A DNA stretch of 35,039 nucleotides from Acidilobaceae archaeon UBA158 (GTDB lineage: Archaea > Thermoproteota > Thermoprotei_A > Sulfolobales > Acidilobaceae): assembly GCA_002506595.1 (NCBI GenBank), contig DAXV01000077.1:26915-61953 (forward strand), in the 5' to 3' direction. The translations under genes were made by a program, and so were the position numbers. How positions within the stretch are numbered: position 1 is the stretch's first letter; every line of letters begins with the position of its first letter. Shown one piece after another: positions 1 to 8,153 of this stretch. The notes under the pieces are model-generated. The model saw only the letters and a list, made by a program, of their open reading frames with translations. It was not told the DNA's origin and did not search any database.

Positions 1-206
1 TTATTTACGTGACATTTATGAATTAATTTTATTTAAACCTATGAATTATATTAGATATAGATATAAAAATTTATTTTAATATTTAATAATTTATTTTTTT
101 AAATTATAAGTATATGATAAAAATAAAGATTTTTAAATTTGGTATAATCTTAAATATATATTCTTTTTTAAAGATTTTCAATTTTGTCAAAAATTTGGTG
201 AAGAGA

Positions 207-416
207 ATGGCTAGGATAGTATTACATGAGAGGAATCATCCTTATGTTATAAAACTAGATAATGGGCAAGAACTCCACATATGCGCATGCGGTCTTTCAG
301 CGAATAAACCATATTGTGATGGACATCATAAAAAAACGCAAGATGAAGAAACCGGTAAAATATATTTATACGATGAAAATGGAAATAGGGTTAAAATAGT
401 ATCATTTTATCCATAG
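207..416 (+). CDS. CDGSH-type iron-sulfur protein
   Basis: Small protein of 69 residues made almost entirely of a CDGSH (mitoNEET-like) domain, which binds a [2Fe-2S] cluster through three Cys and one His. The signature reads CACGLSANKPYCDGHH, matching C-x-C-x2-S-x3-P-x-C-D-G-x-H. The upstream in-frame extension to 114 is AT-rich and hydrophobic. I chose the ATG at 207 because GGTG lies just before it (197-200) and MARIV leads straight into the domain. Role: electron transfer or cluster handling, partner unknown. It stands alone, with 87 bases to the next gene on the same strand. Confidence 0.9.
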   Translation: MARIVLHERNHPYVIKLDNGQELHICACGLSANKPYCDGHHKKTQDEETGKIYLYDENGNRVKIVSFYP

Positions 417-503
417 TCTATAATTTTTAATTCATAATATAAATTTTTAAAACCATTAACAAATAAATTTTTCTAAATCTATTGATTTATTGGTGAAATT
501 TAG

Positions 504-977
504 TTGGCTTATACGGGCAAAGAAATATCAAATTTTATAAAAGGAATTGATGAATCTCAAATACAACCAGCCGGTGTTGATTTAAGATTAGATAAAGTAT
601 TTAAGTTTTTAGAGCAAGGGATTTTAGGAAAAGAAGAAAGAATTTTACCAAATGCAGAAGAAATTACACCTATTAATAATATATATGATTTATCCAAGGG
701 TTCCTATAAAATAAGATTTTATGACATAGTTGAAATACCAAAGGAAGCTATAGGTATATGTTTACCAAGAAGTAGTTTATTAAGAATGGGGGCAACCCTC
801 AATTGTGCTTTGTGGGATCCTGGCTATAATGGTAGGGGAGAAGCTTTGCTAAACATATTGAATGATAAAGGAATTAGAATAGAAAAATACGCAAGAATTG
901 CACAAATAATTTTTATACAATTAAAGGATATACCAGATAAGTTATATAATGGGATATATAACAATGAAAACCTGTGA
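504..977 (+). CDS. dut: dUTPase of the dCTP deaminase/dUTPase fold (archaeal type)
   Basis: Nucleotide-pool enzyme of 157 residues. Family motifs seen: QPAGVDLRL near the N-terminus, PRSSLLRMGATLNC, WDPGYNGRGE and ARIAQIIF near the C-terminus. Both dCTP deaminases and dUTPases share this trimeric fold. In bacterial dCTP deaminase a catalytic Glu sits about eight residues after the DPG motif. Here my manual alignment puts Asn there (EALLNILND), which favours dUTP hydrolysis (dUTP to dUMP and PPi) over deamination. TTG start at 504 with GGTG at 492-495. It is followed after 10 bases by the PfkB-type kinase gene, so the two are probably co-transcribed. Family assignment is firm; the dUTPase choice is moderate. 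Confidence 0.82.
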   Translation: MAYTGKEISNFIKGIDESQIQPAGVDLRLDKVFKFLEQGILGKEERILPNAEEITPINNIYDLSKGSYKIRFYDIVEIPKEAIGICLPRSSLLRMGATLNCALWDPGYNGRGEALLNILNDKGIRIEKYARIAQIIFIQLKDIPDKLYNGIYNNENL

Positions 978-987
978 GTGATAGGAT

Positions 988-1776
988 TTGAATTGCAATG
1001 CATTAATAGTCTCATCGCCGACAATAGATATAATAAACATAAATAATACTGAAATTGTTTGTGCTGGCGGGCCACCATTATATGCTGGCTTTGCGTTAAA
1101 GAAAATGAATTGTGATGTTTATTTTTATGGTCCTATTGGTTTTGAAACAGAAAAAACAATTAATTTGCAAGAAAAATATAATATAATAACTCTTGGAGTT
1201 CATCAAGAAGTTAAAGGCGCTATCTTCTATCATAAATATAATCAGGATAAAAGAACAACTAAATTTATTGGCGAAATAATGACTATAGATGTTAATGATT
1301 TAATTAATAAGACCAAGAATATCAAATTTGATTTCATTATTATATCTCCCATATTTAATGAAATACCTCCAGAGCAAATAAAATTATTAAATAAACCAAT
1401 AGTATTAGACCCTCAAGGCTATACTAGATCTCTGAAGCAATGGATGGATTTGGTTCCATTTAACTATATAGATTTAATACATGTTTCAAGCGATGATGTA
1501 CCGCTTGATTTTATTAAAAACGTTATAACTAATTCTATTTTGCTTTATACGATGGGTATTGAGAATACGATAATTATTAATAAAAATGATATAAAGGAAA
1601 TAAGGCCTTCTGGAAATGTAGTTAATGATAGGACTGGAGCAGGAGATATAATAACAGGTTTAGTTTCTTATTACTATTTTTATAGAAAATTAAATATAAT
1701 AGATGCATATAATAAAGCTCAGGAAAATTTTGAGAAAATAATAAAGGAAATAAATAAAATAAAATATACTTTTTAA
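988..1776 (+). CDS. PfkB-family (ribokinase-like) sugar or nucleoside kinase
   Basis: Protein of 262 residues with the two PfkB signatures: the N-terminal glycine pair in AGGPPLYAGFALKK (from about residue 26) and the C-terminal NDRTGAGDIITG, where Asp220 would be the catalytic base next to the anion hole. This family transfers phosphate from ATP to a hydroxymethyl group of a sugar or nucleoside; the substrate cannot be read from the sequence. It is shorter than typical ribokinases (about 300). TTG start at 988, preceded by GAGTGAT, 10 bases after the dUTPase-like gene. The spacing suggests a shared transcript and hints at nucleotide metabolism (inference). Confidence 0.8.
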   Translation: MNCNALIVSSPTIDIININNTEIVCAGGPPLYAGFALKKMNCDVYFYGPIGFETEKTINLQEKYNIITLGVHQEVKGAIFYHKYNQDKRTTKFIGEIMTIDVNDLINKTKNIKFDFIIISPIFNEIPPEQIKLLNKPIVLDPQGYTRSLKQWMDLVPFNYIDLIHVSSDDVPLDFIKNVITNSILLYTMGIENTIIINKNDIKEIRPSGNVVNDRTGAGDIITGLVSYYYFYRKLNIIDAYNKAQENFEKIIKEINKIKYTF

Positions 1777-1953
1777 AATAAAAATTATTATGGTTAAAAT
1801 AAAAAGAATTATTATTTTCAGATAATAAATTAAAAATTGAGTTATTAAGTAAAAATCAGATAAATCATAATTTTTATTGTCATATGTAATCAACTTTTAT
1901 ATCTAAATTAAGGCTTTTATTTATAACAAGGTAAAATCATGTAGGGAACAATT

Positions 1954-2628
1954 TTAGGGTAAAGCTATCAATTCACCATACATACCATTCTCAGCATGAC
2001 CTGGATATGTGCATAAATACCAATACTTTCCTGGTGAATTAATTATAAATGTATACTCATAGCTATATGCATAGTTACTAGTATAATTAGCTGGAGGTAA
2101 CCATGTCATATAAATTCTCATAGAAGGCCCCATACCTCCGTTCATTCCGATATAAGGCATAACATTATATGGGTACGGAGGAGGTGCAATGGTTATAACA
2201 AAATTATGATACATATCATTGTCAAGATTAATAAATAATACATGAATCGTTGAACCTGAAGGGACAATTAAAGTTGGATTTATTAGGCCATAAATTACAA
2301 AGACATCTCCATGAGAATAGGAGGGAAGAGTTGAATTAGTCATATTTACTGCATCATTTCCCATCATGGCCAAGACTACTAAATTTATATTGTTATCGCT
2401 AAAAACAATAGTATTATTATTCTTATATATATGCACGTAATTTGGTATCTCATTAGCCAAAATCATTGATTCATTAATAGGATATCTAATGAAAGAAGAC
2501 TCAAGGTTATAATAATAGTTATTTATGTTATTATAATATCCTCTATAATAGAAATAGTATGATGTGCCTATAATTGTAATACTTAAGCCAATTGCTAATA
2601 TTATTGCTAACCAAATTATTTTATTCAT
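1954..2628 (-). CDS. Sulfocyanin-like membrane-anchored blue copper protein
   Basis: Protein of 224 residues with an N-terminal membrane segment (about residues 4-27) followed by a cupredoxin domain facing outside. Type-1 copper ligands can be picked out: His141 in MYHNFV, and Cys206, His211 and Met216 in CTYPGHAENGM near the C-terminus. The PGHAENGMYG ending resembles sulfocyanin and rusticyanin. Sulfocyanins are small electron carriers of the archaeal terminal oxidase supercomplexes, so a respiratory role is likely. Several N-x-S/T sequons are present. ATG start with GAGGAT upstream. No oxidase genes lie nearby; the gene is convergent with the PfkB gene and 127 bases downstream of the dehydratase homologue. 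Confidence 0.85.
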   Translation of the reverse strand: MNKIIWLAIILAIGLSITIIGTSYYFYYRGYYNNINNYYYNLESSFIRYPINESMILANEIPNYVHIYKNNNTIVFSDNNINLVVLAMMGNDAVNMTNSTLPSYSHGDVFVIYGLINPTLIVPSGSTIHVLFINLDNDMYHNFVITIAPPPYPYNVMPYIGMNGGMGPSMRIYMTWLPPANYTSNYAYSYEYTFIINSPGKYWYLCTYPGHAENGMYGELIALP

Positions 2629-2755
2629 TTATTATCCTCGATATATTGAATATACAATGCTAATAAGTGTTTCTTAATAATGTTTTTGTTTATTATTACA
2701 AAAAGTTTTTAATAATGTAATTAAATTATTTTTCAAAAGTTTATATTATTAAATA

Positions 2756-4213
2756 TTATTCTTTTTTAATTCCAGCCATTATTTTAGCATTTTCAATTAA
2801 ATCATTTAATCTGTTTTTCATATCACTTTTAAGAGCTAATAATTCGGCAGCTGGAGGACCACCTCCTTGAATAAGGCCAACTAGATGGGGTCCTGCTACC
2901 CATAACTGTAAAAGCCTTGCTATTCTTAATCTTTCTTCTGGAGTATAGTTTTCATTTCCTTTTAAAGCTTCAGCAATCTTATTTGATATACCTTCAATAT
3001 TTAGATCTTTTGATGATGGCGCATTAACAGTAATTCCTCCTCCTATATCGGCTGAAGCTATAATGGCTTCTTTTAGATGTTCTATTGAATCCAATTTAGT
3101 TATATTAGCTAATCTAAAATCTGGAATATATTCCCCGCTTGGATGTCTATATCCTTTAACCATAGCAGCCAATCCAGATGCATATGCAGATTCTCCATGC
3201 CTCATTATATCTAAAAGCCTGTCTTGTATATAGCTTGCATTTAATAAGCCATTTGCATCTGCCATTAAAGCTGCAGATCCAAGAATTACATCAGCAAACC
3301 CTGCTTTACAAGAGCCCCCACCAGCTCTATGATGAGAGACAAAATATTCTATTAGTTTTCCAGTGAATTCATATTCGCCATCCATAAAAACTCTGTCATT
3401 AGGTACAAATACATCATCAAAAATTATTAGATACGTACTCCTATGGCCGAATGGTAGTGGATAATCTATATCTGTTCCAAGATCTTTTGAAACTTTTTTC
3501 ATTATATCCATAGGGTGCCAACTTGATATAAAGTGAACGTTTTTTGTATTAGGTCTTATTGCAAAAGATACAGCATAATCTTTTTCATTTTGTTTCATAT
3601 TCTTTGTTGGTATAACCAATATTTCATCTGCAATAGCAGCACCAGTAATATGCATTTTAGCTCCTCTAACAATAATACCATCCTTTCTTCTCTCAACTAC
3701 GTGAACATATGCAAAATCATTTTTTTGATCTAGAGGTCCTTTTGATCTATTTCCCTTAACATCTGTCATAGCTGTTTCTACTACTAGGTCATTAGATTGG
3801 ACATCTCTTAGCCATCTTAGAAATCTTTTATGATATTCTGTATTTAACTTAGAATCTATATCATAAGTAGATGCATACACTGCATTAATCCCATCATGGC
3901 CTGTACATCTGTAATTACAATTACCAATATGAGAATTGAGTATTCTTTGAGATTCCGCCCTCATTATTAAATCATTGATACTTTGCTCAACATATACTAA
4001 TCTATTTACTTCTTCATTATCTTGTTTTGCAGTTAAAATCCCTTTGTATTCGTTTTTTAAAGATAATTCATAAGTTTTTGTTATCACATTAATAGAAGGT
4101 CTTATTACTGGATTATTTAAAATATCGTTGACCTTTTCTCCTCCAACATAAATATCAAGATCTTTTTCTCTTTCTTTTAGCCTATTTAGATAATCAGTAG
4201 GGGTTCCTAACAC
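2756..4213 (-). CDS. 4-hydroxybutyryl-CoA dehydratase (vinylacetyl-CoA isomerase) family protein
   Basis: Flavin/[4Fe-4S] enzyme family of 485 residues. The family dehydrates 4-hydroxybutyryl-CoA to crotonyl-CoA in the 4-hydroxybutyrate carbon-fixation cycles and in aminobutyrate fermentation. The four cluster ligands are present: Cys99 and Cys103 in NCNYRC, His295 and Cys302 in HHRAGGGSCK. Thr190 in HITGA also fits. The open frame continues upstream to 4318, but I chose GTG at 4213 because GGTGAT lies six bases before it; this also makes the first two Cys numbers equal to those known for Clostridium AbfD. Odd: AbfD Tyr296 aligns with Gly299, and the C-terminal motif is LIQGGGPPA rather than a Glu-containing HGxGSP motif. 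Catalytic activity on the classical substrate is therefore uncertain. Confidence 0.85.
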   Translation of the reverse strand: MLGTPTDYLNRLKEREKDLDIYVGGEKVNDILNNPVIRPSINVITKTYELSLKNEYKGILTAKQDNEEVNRLVYVEQSINDLIMRAESQRILNSHIGNCNYRCTGHDGINAVYASTYDIDSKLNTEYHKRFLRWLRDVQSNDLVVETAMTDVKGNRSKGPLDQKNDFAYVHVVERRKDGIIVRGAKMHITGAAIADEILVIPTKNMKQNEKDYAVSFAIRPNTKNVHFISSWHPMDIMKKVSKDLGTDIDYPLPFGHRSTYLIIFDDVFVPNDRVFMDGEYEFTGKLIEYFVSHHRAGGGSCKAGFADVILGSAALMADANGLLNASYIQDRLLDIMRHGESAYASGLAAMVKGYRHPSGEYIPDFRLANITKLDSIEHLKEAIIASADIGGGITVNAPSSKDLNIEGISNKIAEALKGNENYTPEERLRIARLLQLWVAGPHLVGLIQGGGPPAAELLALKSDMKNRLNDLIENAKIMAGIKKE

Positions 4214-5157
4214 AATAAAATCACCATTTAATAAAAGAAAAGGAAAAGTTATTAAAGAAATTAAATGAAAAATATTAAATAAAAATAAGTTAAGCTTATT
4301 TATGTTTAATGAATTCATAAGCTTTTATTATAAAATAATCACTCAATTTAATACACTGTTCTTTGTTATGAAAAATATTTTGCCATTAAAATTTTTTAAT
4401 TAAATAAATAAATTTATATATAAAATATATTTATTTCTAAAAATCAAGGAAGAGATATGAAGCAAATCTAATTTCATATCCCATTACTTTAATTTAGATT
4501 TTTTAAATGTAAGTCCTAAAACTGAAATTAAAATGATATTAATACATTTTTAGCAATGCATATATAATTATATATAATTATTTGTTAATCTATCAATATT
4601 AACAACATGTTTAGAATATTCATTAAGCCTAGCATCACTCTAAGCTGTAGTTGTATTTTTATATAAAGCGCAATTATGATTTTAAAATCACCTATAAAAT
4701 AATTTTTGATAGGCTTTTTTAAGTACTGACATCTTTCTTATTCTAGAGGGCTAAATTCCCTTAAGGCAGTTTAAGGTTTGTGGTTTATCGTTTTCATTTT
4801 CGTCACTTCGTAACTAATAGAATTTTCCAACTTGCTCCATTTATCAAGCAGTAGTCAATGGTTGAATCTTCTGCACATTATTCATAAATCTAATCAAGAG
4901 ACCTTTACTCTTTGTTCATGAAGACTTGGGGGATATGTAATTACATTAATGCGGGAAATACTTAAACAATCACCTTTTTATATGCCCATTATGGACTTCC
5001 ACCACATTTTAATTTTTGGTTCTTTAAGAATTCTGAGCTTTAAAATTTTACCCGTATCCTTAAGGGTTAGACTTGCCTTTCTTTTGTTATGTTAAATTTA
5101 TATGAAAAGCATAAATTTTAGTTATTGTAATATTTATTTTAGGAGTTTGGTGAGAAC
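4214..5157. other. Gene-free stretch of about 0.94 kb
   Basis: No open frame with family resemblance was found. The left half (4214-4600) is extremely AT-rich leader sequence of the dehydratase homologue and contains two overlapping inverted repeats (4454-4504). The right half (about 4600-5090) is visibly less AT-rich. The minus strand there carries a stop-free stretch of about 30 codons (near 5070-4980) ending in KMWWKSIM, followed by frames broken every few codons. It also holds two copies of the palindrome CCTTAAGG (4759-4766 and 5058-5065). It could be a decayed gene or mobile element, or an unrecognised RNA; I cannot decide between them. Confidence 0.5.
4454..4504 (-). promoter_or_regulatory. 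Two overlapping, mutually exclusive inverted repeats upstream of the dehydratase homologue
   Basis: GATATGAA (4454-4461) is complementary to TTCATATC (4473-4480). AAATCTAA (4464-4471), inside the loop of the first pair, is complementary to TTAGATTT (4494-4501). Both helices cannot form at once. They lie about 240-290 bases upstream of the GTG start at 4213. A run of T/A follows at 4499-4504. Eight-base repeats can arise by chance in such AT-rich DNA, so a regulatory function is only a possibility. Confidence 0.25.
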
Positions 5158-5331
5158 ATGTCATACATAGATGAAACTAAAAGAAAACTAGAAGATGAAG
5201 GCCTGAAGAAGTTAGAAGCATTGAACAATGAGGCCAAAAATAAATTAGACGATGAATATAAGAAGAAAACAGAAGAATTAAAAGGCAAATACGATTCCTT
5301 AGTTGAAGAATTTGTTAAAAGACTTTCATAA
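5158..5331 (+). CDS. Small charged coiled-coil protein (57 aa)
   Basis: Starts with MSYIDETKRKLEDEG and consists almost only of Lys, Glu, Asp and Leu-rich helix, predicted as one continuous coiled coil, ending in VKRLS. The ATG is preceded by GGAGTTTGGTGAGAAC, a strong GGTG ribosome site, which supports a real gene despite its size. The stop is 7 bases from the end of the converging membrane-protein gene. Its composition resembles peripheral-stalk pieces (subunits H or E) of the archaeal ATP synthase, and the D subunit is encoded elsewhere in this window, but that link is only a guess. Function unknown. Confidence 0.7.
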   Translation: MSYIDETKRKLEDEGLKKLEALNNEAKNKLDDEYKKKTEELKGKYDSLVEEFVKRLS

Positions 5332-5338
5332 ATTTATT

Positions 5339-5614
5339 TCAGCTTGGAACCTTTAAAACAAATCCTTTGCTAATCAATATAAAAGCAATTGCCAATATCA
5401 TTAGAACTATTGCTAACACTATTGCTAAAGTAATAGCTTTCCATGAATTTCCAAAAATTATTGGAATTGGGCCTATCATTATGACTCCTCCAACTTCAGA
5501 TTTTTGAGTCGAGGTCTGTTGAGATGATGAATATATTGTACCTATAAATATTACTAACATTCCAATAATTATTAATGTGAATCCTATTACTAACCAAGTA
5601 GCGATGCTTGCCAT
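5339..5614 (-). CDS. TIGR00304/DUF131-type small membrane protein
   Basis: Protein of 91 residues with two hydrophobic helices (about residues 7-29 and 60-85) joined by a short loop containing KSEVGGVIMIGPIPIIFGNS. The GG-V-I-x-IGPIPI-FG-S core is characteristic of a small archaeal membrane family (TIGR00304, DUF131) of unknown function. ATG start with GGTGA five bases upstream. It is convergent with the 57-residue coiled-coil gene and lies 77 bases downstream of the Trm112-like gene on the same strand. Confidence 0.8.
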   Translation of the reverse strand: MASIATWLVIGFTLIIIGMLVIFIGTIYSSSQQTSTQKSEVGGVIMIGPIPIIFGNSWKAITLAIVLAIVLMILAIAFILISKGFVLKVPS

Positions 5615-5691
5615 TTTTTCACCAATTAATTTTAATTTTCTAAAGGTTTATAGTTTTATTTCGCTGGCCTCTTTCAAACAAAATTGGACTT

Positions 5692-6078
5692 TTATTTAGA
5701 TGGTAATTCAGGTATTTTCATTAAATTCTTTATTTCAATTGGAATAGAAGATAAATATTTTTTTAAAAATTCTACATCCTCGTGATATTTTCTATATTTA
5801 TCATTTAGCATTCTAGGTATTCCATCTATTATAGGATACCATCTCCCACAGTTTTTGCAAATAATTATTCCATCAATTACATCTAAATTTACGCACTTTT
5901 TGCAAATATCGATTGGTATTTCATTAGCTGGTTTTCTCTTAAAAGCGCATTTTTCTTTGCATTTAATTTTTTCTGCATCTATATCAACTTTGTCTTCTTT
6001 AACATTTAACTCATATAATAAAAGATCATCGCTTTTACACTCTGGACACGCTAATAATTCAAAAAAATAATATCTCAT
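5692..6078 (-). CDS. Trm112-like zinc-binding protein
   Basis: Protein of 128 residues. The N-terminus MRYYFFELLACPECKSDD and the C-terminal IICKNCGRWYPIIDGIPRML are the two halves of the Trm112 fold. Trm112 is the obligate small partner that activates several RNA and protein methyltransferases. An extra Cys-rich insert lies between the halves (CKEKC and CKKC), so one or two zinc sites are likely. I chose the ATG at 6078 rather than the one at 6090 because GGGTGA precedes it; that ribosome site overlaps the stop codon of the phosphohexomutase gene upstream, indicating translational coupling. Confidence 0.8.
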   Translation of the reverse strand: MRYYFFELLACPECKSDDLLLYELNVKEDKVDIDAEKIKCKEKCAFKRKPANEIPIDICKKCVNLDVIDGIIICKNCGRWYPIIDGIPRMLNDKYRKYHEDVEFLKKYLSSIPIEIKNLMKIPELPSK

Positions 6079-6082
6079 ATTT

Positions 6083-7450
6083 TCACCCACATTTTTCCTT
6101 TACATATTTTATAGTATCGTTAATTATTTTTTCGATTAAATCCTTACTTTTGGCTTCTCCAGTAATTCTTAATAGTGGTTCAGTTCCGCTTGGTCTAACT
6201 AATAGCCAGAAGTCCTCTCCGAAAACTTTAACTCCATCAATTGTAATCATCCTATAAGAAGAGTATTTTTCTTTAACCGCTTCAACGCCACATAATGCTT
6301 GTTCTTTATTAGCTTCGACTTTTTCCTTTATTGCATAATATTGAGGTAGCTTGTTATAAAGTTGGCTTAATGGTTCATTAGTTTCAGAAAGCATATATAA
6401 AGTTAATGCAATTGTCATAGCCCCATCTCTAACTATATGATGAGGCACATGCATATAACCTCCATTATCTTCAAAACCGCTAATTGCATCCTTGTTTTTA
6501 GTTATTTGTCTTGCAATAGTAACACTTCCAACAGGTGTCCAAGCAACATCTATTCCTCTTGGTTTTAGATATTCTTCAACTAATATGCTGCTAGAAACCG
6601 CTGTATATGTTTTTTTATTATAATTTTTCCATATTTTGGATGAAAATTCAGTTAATAATGCACCTGTTCTATCACCCCATTGAATTCTTCCTTCGTTATC
6701 TAACACCATTGCTCTATCGGCATCACCATCATGGGCAAATCCTGCATCAGCTTTGATTAATTTTATGTAATCTAATGTATTTTGTAAAGTTTCTGCATTA
6801 GGTTCTGGATTTCTTCCGGGGAAGTATGGATCTAAATTGCAATTAACTGTAAACGCCTTGACTCCTAATCTTCTCAATAATAAAGGAGAAGTCAAAGATC
6901 CAACGCTGTTCGCACAATCAACAACAACTTTAAAGTTCTTCTTAGCAATTTTATCAACATCAACTTGGCTTATTACTGCATCTATGTAAATGTCAATAAT
7001 ATCATCTCTTGTTTTTACTGAGTTATCATATGATCTCCATTCCATTTTTGAGGAATAATTATTAAAATAGTAATTTTCTATAATATCTTCGTTTTCATGG
7101 GGTATTTCTATACCGTCTCCTGAGATAACTTTAATGCCATTGTATTCCGGAGGATTGTGACTTGCTGTAATCATAACTCCACCATCAAAGCCCAAAGACT
7201 TTATTCCATATTGTAGAGCAGGTGTAGGAAGTAGACCTGCATCATAGACCTTAATACCCTCAGCGAGCAAGCCTGAGGCTAACGATCTTGCTATCATATC
7301 ACCTCCTAATCTTACATCCCTTCCAATTAATAATCTAGAACCTTTTCCAAAATATGCACCTATAGCATGTCCCATCCTCAATGAAAATTCTGGCGTTATT
7401 AAATCTCCCACAACGCCTCTTACGCCATCTGTTCCAAAAAGTTTGGCCAT
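6083..7450 (-). CDS. glmM: Phosphoglucosamine/phosphohexose mutase (alpha-D-phosphohexomutase family)
   Basis: Protein of 455 residues, normal for the family. Motifs: LFGTDGVRG at the N-terminus, the phosphoserine loop TASHNPPEYNGIK with Ser97 as the phosphorylated residue, the metal loop DGDADR, and the C-terminal phosphate-binding loop RPSGTEP. The enzyme interconverts 6-phospho and 1-phospho sugars (glucosamine, glucose or mannose), feeding nucleotide-sugar and glycan synthesis; archaeal members are often broad, so glmM is the most likely but not a certain label. ATG start with GATGGGG upstream. It sits 40 bases after nep1, and its stop overlaps the ribosome site of the Trm112-like gene. 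Confidence 0.88.
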   Translation of the reverse strand: MAKLFGTDGVRGVVGDLITPEFSLRMGHAIGAYFGKGSRLLIGRDVRLGGDMIARSLASGLLAEGIKVYDAGLLPTPALQYGIKSLGFDGGVMITASHNPPEYNGIKVISGDGIEIPHENEDIIENYYFNNYSSKMEWRSYDNSVKTRDDIIDIYIDAVISQVDVDKIAKKNFKVVVDCANSVGSLTSPLLLRRLGVKAFTVNCNLDPYFPGRNPEPNAETLQNTLDYIKLIKADAGFAHDGDADRAMVLDNEGRIQWGDRTGALLTEFSSKIWKNYNKKTYTAVSSSILVEEYLKPRGIDVAWTPVGSVTIARQITKNKDAISGFEDNGGYMHVPHHIVRDGAMTIALTLYMLSETNEPLSQLYNKLPQYYAIKEKVEANKEQALCGVEAVKEKYSSYRMITIDGVKVFGEDFWLLVRPSGTEPLLRITGEAKSKDLIEKIINDTIKYVKEKCG

Positions 7451-7490
7451 CTTTTATTTCCCCATCTTTTAATTCACGTTTTAGGTTAAT

Positions 7491-8153
7491 TTATTTTAAA
7501 GGAATTCTTTCCATGAGTTTTGATGATATAAAACATGTAATATCCCATGATTTGAAGTTATATCCATTAAATAGGCTTATTTGTTTATATGCGTATTTTT
7601 TAGTATCTTCGCTAAAATCTCCATGAGCAAAACCTCCTATTCCAATAGGCATTTTCTTTTCTAATGCCAAATTTATTAAATTATCTAAATTGTAATTTAC
7701 ACCATTTTCAGTTAGTAATATAATTTTTCTATCATTTAAAAATTCGTTAAGACTACTAGATACTAAATATATTAATGGTTTTTCTTCATTAGGAGGAACC
7801 TTATTATAAAGTAATAGCTGTGACATCAATCCCTTAAATCTATCATAATTTTTTGGCAATCTTATATCATTTGAAAATTTAAAAACTCTTCCATCATAAA
7901 CATGCATGTAAACATCGACTTCTCCGTTAATAACAAAAGGTTTTTCTAATATATTAAGCAATGAATGATGTATAATATCGGGCCTTCCCCTTTTTTTAAA
8001 ATCTTTAAGCCTAAGCATCTCTTTATAATGTAAGCTAATATCTAAAACATCTTTATAAGAGATTTTATTTGATTTAATATTTTTATTTTTTATAATTTCC
8101 TTAGGTACTAATTCTAAAGCTGTTTCAATAAATATTATTTTTATTTTCCCCAA
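7491..8153 (-). CDS. nep1: Nep1/Emg1 SPOUT rRNA pseudouridine N1-methyltransferase
   Basis: Protein of 220 residues. Nep1 hallmarks: RGRPDIIHHSLLNILEKP, VYMHVYDGRVFKF, IRLPKNYDRFKGLM, and the C-terminal SAM knot region PIGIGGFAHGDF. The enzyme methylates a conserved pseudouridine of 16S rRNA (the helix 35 region) and assists small-subunit assembly. TTG start at 8153; the first 13 bases overlap the end of the UPF0282 gene, with AGGAAAGAGC upstream, which points to translational coupling. It belongs to the RNA-modification run that also has Trm10 and RNase HII. Confidence 0.93.
   Translation of the reverse strand: MGKIKIIFIETALELVPKEIIKNKNIKSNKISYKDVLDISLHYKEMLRLKDFKKRGRPDIIHHSLLNILEKPFVINGEVDVYMHVYDGRVFKFSNDIRLPKNYDRFKGLMSQLLLYNKVPPNEEKPLIYLVSSSLNEFLNDRKIILLTENGVNYNLDNLINLALEKKMPIGIGGFAHGDFSEDTKKYAYKQISLFNGYNFKSWDITCFISSKLMERIPLK

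Noticed and set aside
504..977. dCTP deaminase instead of dUTPase
   Set aside because: The deaminase Glu appears to be Asn in my alignment, and the WDPGYNGRG region resembles archaeal dUTPases; not excluded by experiment.
1690..1893. Hydrophobic 67-residue frame on the minus strand
   Set aside because: It overlaps the end of the PfkB gene, consists mainly of Ile, Phe, Tyr and Leu expected from AT-rich noncoding DNA, and has no ribosome site.
4214..4318. N-terminal extension of the dehydratase homologue to an ATG at 4318
   Set aside because: The added 35 residues are AT-driven and hydrophobic, whereas GTG at 4213 has GGTGAT in the right place and fits the family N-terminus.
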